The notes beneath the pieces were generated by a model, which was not told where the DNA came from, made no database searches, and saw only the letters and a list, made by a program, of their open reading frames with translations. The translations under genes and the position numbers were made by a program. A DNA stretch of 64,000 bases from Lepidodermella squamata (Eukaryota > Gastrotricha), in assembly GCA_047495785.1 (NCBI GenBank), contig JBLDXI010000004.1, forward strand, positions 1 through 64,000. Reading direction: 5' to 3'. Of the stretch, positions 49,125 through 59,218 are shown piece by piece; the stretch's first letter is position 1, and each line of letters opens with the position of its first letter.

Positions 49125-49462
49125 GTCCCAATCATTTTGAGCTAATAAACCAGATTTTCTTCTAGTGAAAGGATGCAATTGAAGCAGCACGATATAAGCA
49201 ATAATATAGAACCATCAAAAAAGTGTACGATAGATTTTTTTCTGTGTCGCACTATAACATCGTTATAATGCTGTTATAAATAAGCGAAAATGGGGTCTAG
49301 ATCAATTCAAGTCAAATCAACGCGAAAATCACCGCATTGAACCTGGCAGCGTGTTTTCATCAGCACTAACTTCCACTTATCCGAGAAGTTTTATCATTTG
49401 TTTTGGATTGTTATAGACCAACTAGAAGAAAATCTGGTTTATTAGCTCAAAATGATTGGGAC
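49125..49462. repeat. 42-bp perfect inverted repeat with about 255-bp loop
   Basis: GTCCCAATCATTTTGAGCTA..CTTCTAGT at 49125-49165 is complementary to 49421-49462. No coding content between. Confidence 0.85.
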
Positions 49463-50057
49463 AATGATTGGGACGTGAAAATGAACCCATGCACCCATTT
49501 TCCATGGTAAAAACTGAACTTAGCAGCAAAAGTTGGCAGCACGCCAACGGAATGTGATGCAAATTTTTGTTTCTATCAACTAGTTGGTAGAATTGACTAC
49601 GTTTCCGGAACCCCGTTTTTCTTTTACCTAGATAAACCGACAACTAGTCATCTGGCATTTCCAGCCCTTGTATAAAAGGAAATTTTGTCATACATAAATG
49701 TGTATGAAACGTTAAAATTTCATCCAAAAAAACTTGTGTGAGTTTGATGCCTTTCCAAAAAAGCTTGAAAAAGGATACGCATAGGAAACGCGTACAAAGA
49801 GCGCCTGAGAGCTCGGTACTGTTAGGAGAACCTGTCAGTTTATTGCTTTCTTTCACTTTCTTCATCAGGAAGAAAAGTGGTGACTGTTTATTGTTTATTG
49901 CTGTTTTTTGTGAAATCCATGAATTAGCTACTGAAAATCATTAAATTTATTTAGTAATGATTAATCTTATATTGTATGACGTCATAAAGTATATATCAAT
50001 ATCATTTTACTTCGCTGTTAACCACATTTCGCAAACCACAATTCATTTCGTCGAGTT

Positions 50058-52286
50058 TTACGAATAAGTCTCACATAAGACGTGGGCCAGCCAAAGGTTA
50101 CACGATGCAATGGCAAAATACCACACGCCCTGCGCCTGTTCGATGTACGCCAGATTAGTACAGCCCCGTATCACTGTCCCGTAAAACTGCGATTCCAACG
50201 TGAAATCGGAGCCATCGTCCCATTTTATCGTGCCATTCTTATACGCAGTAAGGCCGATCCAGAAGCGGTAGATGTATTGGCTTTGCGACCCGTTCACGAC
50301 TTGCCTAGCCAGTGCCAGCTCTTCTTCTGTCTTGATCGTAGTTATCGTTAAATTGTTTGCGAGGCACGTCGCTATTCCACCGTCTTTACCGAGTGTCAAG
50401 TCCGGCGACTGGAATTTCAAGAATTTCTTAGTCGCATTGCGACAAGCGTTCTCGTCTGGAAAGGCGATGTTGGCCGGAATTCGAAGCTGTGTTGCCGCAT
50501 TGCAGCCCGTCGACTGTTTCACGCAATGAACCGCCCCGCCATTGTTGTCGACGCAGCGGATATAGGCAAATCCGCTTCAAAATAGGATTTTAGGAATATA
50601 GTCAAAATAGCGTACGCGCTTGAGATAAAGAGGGCCCCTCTCCCCTCCACCTCGGGAGGTTTAGGGAAGAAATCCCGAGAAACCACAATGGGGTTCTTTG
50701 CTTAAATAAATTCTGGGGTGAAAATTCAAGATACCTAAGCGTTACCTCGCACCAAGCCCTTTCATTCACCTCGCGGATCCTACTTCACCCACTTCCAAAA
50801 TAGCTACCAAGAATGGGCAATACATTTTTGCCGAAACGGCAAACGAAAAAGTTCAGAAGGAAGGAAATTTTGACGAAATTCGGCGCAAACAGTGAAATTT
50901 TAGAAAATGTAAAAAAATAAGTTCACACCAACCTGGGCTTGTAAGCAGTCGGCGTAGTTACCGGCAAAGTCTGTTTTCGCTCTAAAAATTGTTACCTGAA
51001 AAAATAACGCTTTGACAATCTCGTGAGTGAAATCTGTTACACTTTTTTTTTAAATTGAGCCTTGAGCCCTCTTCAAACCGTAGGCTATAACCCTGAACTC
51101 CGTAGTTACCCGAGTCATGACCTCATTGATTTTCATTTAAGCTGAACCTACCACCGTCATAGGAGACGGACACGTGTTGCGGCAAACCATTCCACCAGAC
51201 GTCGAGCATAAGGCCGCCGGCTACAAAATTTGCAAAATCAATTTTCTAAAACTAATTTCAGGACGAAAAACTCACGCCCGCCTCGCAACGGTATCGGTCG
51301 ATGTAAGTTCCTGTACTGTAGGACTGAAAAATAATATTAGGAATTATGATTTCCTTATTACAACAGACTGAACCTGAGTCATTGAGGCTGGATCGCATGG
51401 CGTCGATCGGCAGCCGACGAAGGATCGATCACTCTGGAGGAAGCATCGATTGTGAGGCGCGAAATCGGAATTGTTTCTCGCAACTGGAAAAATAAATAGA
51501 GTTTGTTTACAGAAAAAATTACGAACAAAACAAATTTTCTCCTGCGCTAAGCAGAGTTGCGTTGTTCTATAGCTGCCAACTGGGCTCTGCTTTAAACTAG
51601 ATGGTTGAATTTCTACTTCAGTGGTTGAAACATACCCCGCCATTTGAGGAATGCACGTTCGCTGGCCGTTATTGTCACAAACCGTCGCCTTGATATTCTA
51701 AATTATTAAAAAAGTATTGATAGGCATTAAATCGAAAATTTTATTCATTATCTAAAAATCGTACCATGAAAGTTTTGATCGTTGATTGGCACAGATTGTA
51801 TTGTGATGCGAAAACATCGCCAAGAAATTCAGCAGTCTGTTAAAAGGAAAAGAAAATTTCAAAATGGGAATTTCAAGTGATTTCTCAAGCCCTTACCATG
51901 ACTTCATCGTTTTTATCACAGCCGAGATTACGAGGGATACATTGCATGTTGATCGTTTTTTATAGTTGAAGCAGCTTCGCGCGGCCTACAATCGCATTAC
52001 GATTGAAAATCAGCCAGAATAAAAGCCCGAAAAATTTATTCATGAACTTGCCCCAGATTTGCAACTCGCCAGTGAATTCAACTTGAGCCCGAGCTTAACA
52101 TTGAAAAATTGAAAATTAAATCCATAGTCGAATAAGAGGCCTTACCTGAGCTACGTCGAGGAACGAACAGTTCTCTTTGCAGCCTGTAAAAGCATCATCC
52201 AATCGGGAGAAGCATCGCTTGAATTCTTGTGTATAGGCCGATGCTGTTAAGCTCAAGATGAGAAAAATTTGAATCAATTCAGCCAT
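50058..52286 (-). pseudogene. C-type lectin F, probable pseudogene related to lectin A
   Basis: Exon sizes match the first exons of lectin A: 52286-52146 (141), 52093-52052 (42), 51985-51897 (89 instead of 87), 51836-51765, 51697-51636, 51596-51532, 51483-51374 (110), 51323-51276 (48), 51220-51152 (69), 50995-50933, and a CTLD exon 50574-50058 (FWIGLTAYKNGTIKWDDGSD..VLCETYS). The signal peptide is intact. Exon 3 has A6 where the frame needs A4 (NYK), shifting the frame. The penultimate exon's donor phases (0 or 1) do not match the last exon's phase 2. The second intron uses a GC donor (GCAAGT). Homopolymer sequencing error could explain the first lesion but not the second. Confidence 0.7.
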
Positions 52287-52601
52287 AATTAATAATCTTA
52301 ATTTTAAATAAAAAAAATGAATGAAATGAATGGCGAACGTTGAGCACGCGATGGGTTTCTCTTCAACATCTGGCTAGTGGCACGCGCTCGTCTTATTTTT
52401 TGAATTGAAAACAGCGAATTAAACTGGAAATAGGCGACCTTAAACAATTGTAAATCCTGAAACAGAGTAGCGCGTGCATCTCATCGCCATATGGAGCGGA
52501 AGGAGGCACGCGATCGCTCGACAACTTGATGAAAACAAAACACCACTTATTTATTTGCTTTTTTCACTTCACGAATTATTTATTTCATTATTTGATATAA
52601 A

Positions 52602-52919
52602 ATGATGGTTTTTCACGAGGCTCTGCTTATGATTTCGTCGAGCGACATGGCTTCGGGCAAGAACTGGGCAGCTGAACTGGGTTCGGTGCTTCTCGAAGCA
52701 AAGCAACAAATTCACCAATTGCGTCCCAGCGGCTGATGGCTGCGATCCTCTTAAAGAATTTCAGGTTAGCCTTGTTGATTAGAATGGGCGACTGCTTTCT
52801 GGTGGGATTGCGTCGACATTGGCCTCAGAGTATATGATCAAACCTACAAGTTCGATACACTTTATTGCGACGCCACAAATCGCCATTACGTCATCTGCGA
52901 AACCTACATCTCTAGCTGA
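52602..52919 (+). pseudogene. Lectin relic G: exon 1 fused to the CTLD tail
   Basis: Exon 1 resembles lectin C (ISSSDMASGK..) but has a 7-base insertion (AACTGGG) that shifts the frame before NWVRCF. After the GAATTTCAG|GT exon end only about 60 bp remain before the very end of a CTLD (CVDIGLRVYD..YVICETYISS and stop). The intervening exons are deleted. Confidence 0.85.
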
Positions 52920-54285
52920 GGATCTGTTCGAATTTCCTACTGGCTACGCATCAGTTGACTATTGAGAAATAATAGGTCTAGTGAAACGTAAGAGACAGGT
53001 CTGAATGTATATCAGTGTTCGATCATGTTGTCAAATAAATTATTATCAGAGCAAGACTGATGTGGAACAACTCAGCCTAGCTCAACAAGCTGTTTCCAAT
53101 TAAAGACCATTCGCAATTTTCATTATTCCCAATGGCGAGCGTCAAATTATTCCTTAGTTTGTCCGAGAATTTTCGAAATAGGACACTCTGCCCAATAATC
53201 ATTTGCCAAATTGTCGTTTTCGGTTCTTAACATTGCAATGTCGCACTGATGTTGGCCGAATAGTCGTGCCGAGTGGTCGCATGTTGATAGTCGTTTGCTC
53301 AATTGTCGCCACGCCTCACTTCCTGAGAAATGAAGCCAATTTTTATCGGCGCGATTTTTGTCAAATTTGAAATAATTTCCCATTAATTTTGATTACTCAT
53401 ATAAAAATGAACCATTCGAGCATATAAATTCTTTTCAATTTTCAATTCACCGATTGAGAATCGCCAGAAGTAATAAAATAAATTACGCTCAATGTCAAAT
53501 AAAGTTTCAAAAAATTGCGAAATATTCCGATATACCTATGATTTCAAAGGTAAAACATGAAGGCAGAACCGTTTGGAAAACCAGCGTTAATTATCAAGTA
53601 CAGGGCCTTCGCGTAATAATACTCTCCTAAAAATAGCTTTGCTACTTTTTGCATTCATTTGAGCTTTTTTGTAGCTATTTTTAGCTCAGTCAGAGTATTA
53701 ATACGCGAACGCCCTGTAACAGCTGAGCAAATTAATCGGCTCATTTCGATGTTTTTTAACAATGATTCAGCGGTCGAACTGGAAGGCGCAGTTTTTGAAT
53801 TTTTGTTTTAAAAAATCGAGACCCGCTGTTTCGAACATATGGACATTTTTGAGAATTGCGCAGCAGTAGCGCGAAAATATGCGTGCACAGCTGCAAACAC
53901 TGAGTCAATAATAGTCGGCAGTTTGATCAAGTTGCACACAGTTTCGTGTGAGTCCGCAATCGAGCTCTTGCTGAAAAGAATTGGAAAAAGGTGGGTGCCG
54001 CCAGTTGAAAAAAGAAAACGCCTAGGTGCCTCACAAAAGTAAATTCGGAATCAGGTTGGGGGTAAGAGCAAGCTTTTCTATATTGTTTTTCGTTAGGTAA
54101 TGTGTACATATAATATCCGGGTTATTTTTCGCCGCGCAGCTATGAAATTCGAATAAACAAGTAGAGTTGAAAAATTTAATAAAATTCGCATCGAAACAGA
54201 GATAATTGGAACAGACGGCGCGGGTATTGCGCATGCGCTATTACTCCACTCTTTGATTTTCGTTTTTCCCATCCAAACTCTGAGC
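52920..54285. other. Intergenic before the LamG-like gene
   Basis: Contains the MITE at 53601-53716. Short ORFs at 53147 and 53839 are unremarkable. A TATA-like run near 54105 may belong to the next gene's promoter. Confidence 0.45.
53601..53716. mobile_element. 116-bp MITE with TA target duplication
   Basis: TA|CAGGGCCTTCGCGTAATAAT ... TATTAATACGCGAACGCCCTG|TA. The ends pair over about 28 bp. TA on both sides suggests a Tc1/mariner-type mover. Confidence 0.8.
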
Positions 54286-55035
54286 ATGAAGCTATTTGAT
54301 ACGTCAATAGCTATAATGATATCAATAGTGGCATTGAGCTATGCACAAACTTTGCCTACCCATGTAAACAGCCCGCAAGATGCGTTGGACGTCCTGCCCA
54401 GCAGTAACGAGATGTTTCTCTGGCTCCTGGACCATGGTAACACTGACGTGTTCTCAACTGCTCAGAACGCGTTTCTACCACCGAGTTTCGTTCAAGCTAA
54501 AGCTTTTGATACAGGGCCCCATCTAATAGGAGCTACGACCTCTGCGACAGACGCCGATCCAATCGGGAGATACACCTTAAGTATAGCGCCTAGCTTTTTC
54601 ACGCTCACGTTCTACGTGAAAACAACGTGTCAAGAATCAGGCATAATCCACATAGATGGCGCGTTTGTGATTCGGTGCGATGGAGGCAAAATGATTTTGT
54701 CACCTTCGCCAAGTTCCGACATAGCCTGGCTCGAATTTTCCTCGTTAACGAGTACTTGGAGTTTCGTAGCTATAACCTACGACTCTTCTAAGCCGATCTG
54801 GCGATGGTCTGCTACACCAGCTAACGCTGCTTTCGATGCGATAGCAATGAACAATAATACGGTCAATGACCTTGTTTTTCCATCTTCTGTAGGCCCGCTA
54901 CACATAGCACAAGGATGGTCAGTGCCTCAGCAGAAGTTTGTTTTTACGAAACCGAACACTGACGCGTTTGCTTGTATGGTTTTGTACCAACAAGTTTTGT
55001 CTGACTATCAACTCAGTCAGGGTTGTGAGAGATGA
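54286..55035 (+). CDS. Secreted LamG/concanavalin-like protein
   Basis: Single exon, 249 residues. MKLFDTSIAIMISIVALSYA is a signal peptide. The body has the pattern of a LamG/ConA-like jellyroll: FTLTFYVKTTCQ, then TSTWSFVAITYDSS, then FACMVLYQQVLSDYQLSQGC. There are only three or four cysteines. Such domains bind sugars or proteins outside cells, but the ligand cannot be inferred. The lack of introns contrasts with its neighbours. It is followed by a 15-bp hairpin, and its 3' flank is duplicated at 31509-31676. Confidence 0.65.
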   Translation: MKLFDTSIAIMISIVALSYAQTLPTHVNSPQDALDVLPSSNEMFLWLLDHGNTDVFSTAQNAFLPPSFVQAKAFDTGPHLIGATTSATDADPIGRYTLSIAPSFFTLTFYVKTTCQESGIIHIDGAFVIRCDGGKMILSPSPSSDIAWLEFSSLTSTWSFVAITYDSSKPIWRWSATPANAAFDAIAMNNNTVNDLVFPSSVGPLHIAQGWSVPQQKFVFTKPNTDAFACMVLYQQVLSDYQLSQGCER

Positions 55036-55041
55036 ATCAAA

Positions 55042-55087
55042 CTCAGTTTGGGTTTGGTTTATTTTTATAAATCAAACCCAAACTGAG
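55042..55087. repeat. Hairpin just after the LamG-like stop codon
   Basis: CTCAGTTTGGGTTTG (55042-55056) and CAAACCCAAACTGAG (55073-55087) are perfect complements around a 16-base AT loop, 7 bp after the stop. Probably in the 3' UTR. Confidence 0.85.
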
Positions 55088-55531
55088 CATTCTATCAAAA
55101 AGCCAGCTCTGAGAACTGATTGCCTTGATTTCGTATATTTTCGAACTTTTCCATCACTTCTTTGATTTCTATCAATCCTGTTTATAGATTTTCTTGAATA
55201 AATCTCACCGTCTACTCTTTATGGGGCGAGCATAAGATTTAAGTTCGAGTTAATGTTGGCGATACTCCAAAAACACATATGAAAAACAGCTCGTCGTCAG
55301 CAATGAACACGCGATCTTGAAACCCGCTGCGCCTTCAAACGAGTCATTGTTGATGCGACGTAGCAGTCGTGTGCCCATTCTTCTTTTTCGATCACAGCGC
55401 TCGCTATACGTCGGTGTTGATAAACATGCTAGTTTTTTTACTCTTTTTCTAAGAAACAATAATTCAAGTCATCGAAATGAGTTCAAATCCGCTTCTGCAT
55501 TTGTTGCCATTCATCCTATTATTAGAGAAAA

Positions 55532-55967
55532 ATGATTAGTGTGGATACTAGTAGCAGTCTTTCGTCGAAGCCGTTGGATTTATCGAGAAGAGCTGCTACG
55601 AAAGCAACTATCATTTCGATTAACACAATAGCTCCATGGGCTCGTCCGACGTCTGACCTAAAAGAAGGTGCAGTAATCTCTATTCCAATCTCAGCTTATA
55701 AACCAACATTCAATTCGGACATGTGCCATAATTCTGCTGCGTTATCGGTAAACTCTGTCGCCTTTCGACACCGGCTTTCAATCCGATTTTTTTAAACAGG
55801 TCAAAACTAAATTGCCTCCTACGTATTACGCCAGTGAACAACGTCAAAAATGTAGATTCGTATGCGAGTATTGCCCCCATCGACGCATTTACTCTACTCG
55901 TAATGGCTTTCGCAATCACGTTCGATCGCGCCATTTCGAGAAGTTCACATTGACGTGCTTCACGTGA
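55532..55967 (+). CDS. PLDLS-motif zinc-finger gene, copy 2 (truncated)
   Basis: Exons 55532-55747 and 55800-55967 join in phase 0 over a 52-bp intron. An ATG is present (MISVDTSSSLSSKPLDLSRR), unlike in copy 1. The protein stops after the first C2H2 finger and the start of the second (LTCFT-stop). About 235 bp that encode the second finger and tail in copy 1 are deleted, and homology resumes at CATTTTTCGATGAAATAAA. It may encode a 127-residue one-finger protein or be a pseudogene. The inverted duplication includes about 280 bp of 5' flank. Confidence 0.6.
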
Positions 55968-56208
55968 CTACCAGACTACCTATTGTCATTTTTCGATGAA
56001 ATAAAGTTAAAATTGTCTTTTCCTGAAAAAAAACATCGTGTTATTCTTAGTGAAGACAAAGAAAAATCATTTCAATTCAATATTCTGTTCCTTTTGGTGA
56101 TTTCAACGAGCTGTCGCATGAGTTGGAAACACATCGAAGATGATCCGCTGCCAATCGGTCTTCGAAGCGACGATTTCGTACCCGAGGAGGGCGGGTCCCC
56201 TACAGAGC

Positions 56209-56284
56209 AGCAGGCTTCACTTTGGTAAGCAGCAGGTGAACTGGGTTCGCTGCTTCTCGCAGTTCAGCAACCGGTTCACCAGCT
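56209..56284 (+). pseudogene. Lectin relic H (piece of exon 1)
   Basis: Reads KQQVNWVRCFSQFSNRFTS in one frame, 19 residues matching lectin C/E exon 1. It breaks off at ACCAGCT and joins TATAATAACTTGG, the sequence just upstream of the WAP-like gene's start. Confidence 0.85.
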
Positions 56285-56302
56285 ATAATAACTTGGATCA
56301 TC

Positions 56303-57033
56303 ATGACTTCTGTCTCGTTCGCTCTAGCTCTGGCTGCTGTTGTAGGCTGTGTTGTTGCCTATGGCGATCCGATGAAAACAGGTAAAGTTCTGAATTTGAA
56401 AAGCGAAAGCTATATGATAATAGAAACCTCGAAATGATGGTGAAATTTGAAATTTCGGGCTGTTAAGTGGAATTCCCAATTTTGATTGCAGGAAGATTTT
56501 TAGCCGTTGATAATTGAGCCTGCAATTTTAAATTTTAAATTCTAACTTATTATTCTTTTATATTTTCAGTTCAAATTAAAATTTGTTATTTCATTGAAAA
56601 TTTTGGTTTATATATTCAAATTGATTTTAACTTGATTTTCATTAATCGGTATACTTGGATTAATTTCACTTTGATTGATTTGCATATTGACTAGTTTGAA
56701 CTTTCATGTACGGCCGGTGTTGCAGCGATAACAAGTGCCGTTTCGGCTACGGCTACGGCGAGCAGTCGTGCCCGGAGGACGTTAAATGCAAAACCGACAC
56801 CGACTGCCCGGCCAACATGTGCTGCTCTGGGCTGGAACGCGAACGCGGCCACGTTCGCTTACAACAAATTCGTCTGCAAGTAAGGAATACTTTAAAGTTT
56901 CACTCAAGTCTTGCATTGCTAGTTTGTCGATAGGAGCTCCTGCATGGTTGATAGCGATTGCGATGCTGGTGTTCAATGCAAGGGGGCTGGTACCACGCCT
57001 GGCCGTTGCAACAAGCAGTTCACTGGCTTGTAA
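56303..57033 (+). pseudogene. Second copy of the WAP-like gene, damaged
   Basis: The signal-peptide exon (56303-56381) is preserved but ends in phase 1 instead of 2 after a deletion. Exon 2 has lost its acceptor and first 16 codons, beginning at TTTCATGTACGGCC. A 5-base deletion after GGCCACGTT shifts the frame. Exon 3 is intact to TAA at 57031-57033. Intron 1 is free of the repeats that fill it in the intact copy. Confidence 0.85.
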
Positions 57034-57716
57034 ACTGTCATGATTCCCAACTTTCGGGCACGCATCACAAATAATGGTTGAGGAAAAAATCGCAAAATAA
57101 TAAACTACAGATTCTGGATTTACTTGTTCAACTTGTTCGCCGCGCGCGAAGTACTGCACACCCAACTCGGAAGGTCCTGGCAAGAAAACGCTGAGGAACA
57201 GAGAGGCTCAGCGTCTGTGTTATGGCGTTGTAAAACAGGTTGCGTCATTTTTTGGCCGTGGAAATTCATAGTAGTTCGGTTATTCAAAGTCTCGTATTTC
57301 AGTTTTCCTGTTTTTTCGATAATTTTTCATGAAAGTTACGCGATTTTCCCAATCTGAGTTACCGCAGGTTAACATTATATAATCGGGAATGCGTTTTAGT
57401 AAGTGATTTTTGCTGCAGTAATTTGCCACGATAATATGGAGTTTACGCTCGTGATCATTTCATCCCGGAGTCATAGCAACAATAAATTGACCGATCAGCG
57501 CGCGGGTCAAAGATTAGCTTACAACTTGAAACACAATGACATCGGAAAATACTATGCGAATTCTGTTTTTCTTAACATTCAAAACAGCGTGTGCTGTTTT
57601 CAGTGTTTTTGAATGACGCTAGATTGAGCGCGTGCTTAAAAGAAAAACGAACGTATGGCTATTCACATTTTTCACATTTTATTTCGAATTTATTAATGCT
57701 GACCTCATCTAAACAG
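57034..57716. other. Intergenic before lectin I
   Basis: AATAAAC near 57098 ends the damaged WAP-like copy. The rest has no feature I can support. Confidence 0.4.
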
Positions 57717-59218
57717 ATGATTGCTTATCACAAAACTTCCGTACTACTGCTAATACTGGCGTCGATCGACGCGGCTTTGGCCAAGCGGCAGTTGAACTGG
57801 GTTCGGTGCTTCTCTAAACAGACCAATCGATTCACCAGCTGCGTTCCAGCTGCGGATGGCTGTGATCCAGTCAAAGAATTTCAGGTTTGAGTCTATTTAA
57901 TTGCTTTGCTAATTGAAATGTTTCTCTGTGGATAGTGGGGCGGGATTTTTCGAACAACCGGCGTATGTAATACTGGGGTCTGTTGCTTTTCTACTACAAT
58001 TTTCTGATATTTCCATCTGTTTTGCTATAGAATGGCCGAATGTGTTACAAATACGGAGCTCTTACCACGTTTTGTGCTCCCGGAAACGTTGGCTGCAACA
58101 ATCCTGGTGATATGAATGTTAGTATAACTGCAATTATCGATTCAAGATAATATTATCAAATATTATTATCAAAACCTTTGCCTCAGACATTCTGGTTCGA
58201 CGATCAGACGGCGGCGTTGAGCTTGAAATACAACCTCAACGAGTGCGAGAAGAAACGAGCTGTTTTCGATGTAAGAGAACTTTGGTAGTATTGCGTAATA
58301 GCCATGCATTTTTTTAATTGTTTTTAGAAATTGCAATTTCGCCGTTGCACGTCGAACAACGTCTACCAAACTTGTGTTCCGGACCCTTACACTTGCCCTG
58401 AAAACTGGGTAGATTTTTTCGTATTCCCTTGGACTTTAAGAGACGAATCTCATAGACTTTTCTGTACAAACAATTGTAAAATCTCAGAAATCATCTTGCT
58501 AGACTTTTTTTCTTAGTAGAACGCACGCTCGTTCTTGGGGATCCACATTCGCATTTCATTTTTTCCGATTGATGCCCCCGAGCTACAGCCGAAAAAGTCA
58601 CACTTCGCCAAAACCTGTAACTCATAACCTTAACCCTAACCAAGCACAAAGCCTTTACCTAATGGAATGAATGGAGTGCATTTCTCGTCTCAATGTGTTT
58701 TGCTGACTTAGATCACCGAGTCGACGCTATACTCTAACTTAACGTCATGCACCCAAGGCTCAACACCTCCTGTAAGTTCGCTTTGAGTATTTTATTCCAA
58801 GCATCTCGAAAGAAATCGATTTATTATTTTTTTAAAGACGTCTCCGAGCAAAAAGTATTTCTTGGTGGATAACCCGAATGGCTTCCTATCAGAAGGCGCC
58901 TCAAAATGCAAAGAAAACAATGCGACGATCGCTACTATCAAGTCAGACGCTGAGCTGGCTCTGGCAAGGCAAGCAATGGGAACAACTCAATACACTGCTT
59001 GGATCGGTCTCAATAAGATTGGCTCGGAAGTCAAATGGGAGGATGGCTCCAATTTCACGTACATCGAGTCACAGTGGGTCTTCTGGTACCCCGGACCGGC
59101 TAATTCTTGCTATTCTCTTAAATATTGTACCACAGCGGACGGCGTTTCAAGCGATGGTTACTACTTCTCAGCTGCATCATGCACGTTTGCGTTAGTACAC
59201 GCCTTATGCGAGACATAA
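57717..59218 (+). CDS. Secreted C-type lectin, short form (lectin I)
   Basis: Seven exons, 300 residues: 57717-57884, 57936-57977, 58031-58117, 58187-58270, 58328-58408, 58712-58771, 58838-59218. The ATG at 57717 (MIAYHKTSVLLLILASIDAALA) is preferred over an in-frame one 21 bp upstream by comparison with paralogues. It has only one cysteine-rich module round (exons 1-6), then a CTLD with AWIGLNKIGSEVKWEDGSN, GPANSCY and LVHALCET. Exons 7-9 of lectins C and E are absent, and exon 6 ends in phase 0 rather than 1, as in lectin B. The reading frame is undamaged. Confidence 0.88.

Larger units (their letters stand above)
48011..50057. other. Intergenic with several small repeats
   Basis: Contains a MITE (48551-48674), a 42-bp perfect inverted repeat (49125-49462), an inverted copy of the TTTCATACATA family (about 49560-49715) and a transposon-like end at 48202. 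No gene seen. Confidence 0.5.

Noticed and set aside
55042-55087. Rho-independent transcription terminator
   Set aside because: The perfect hairpin has no following T-run and the genome is eukaryotic; it is better described as a 3' UTR hairpin.
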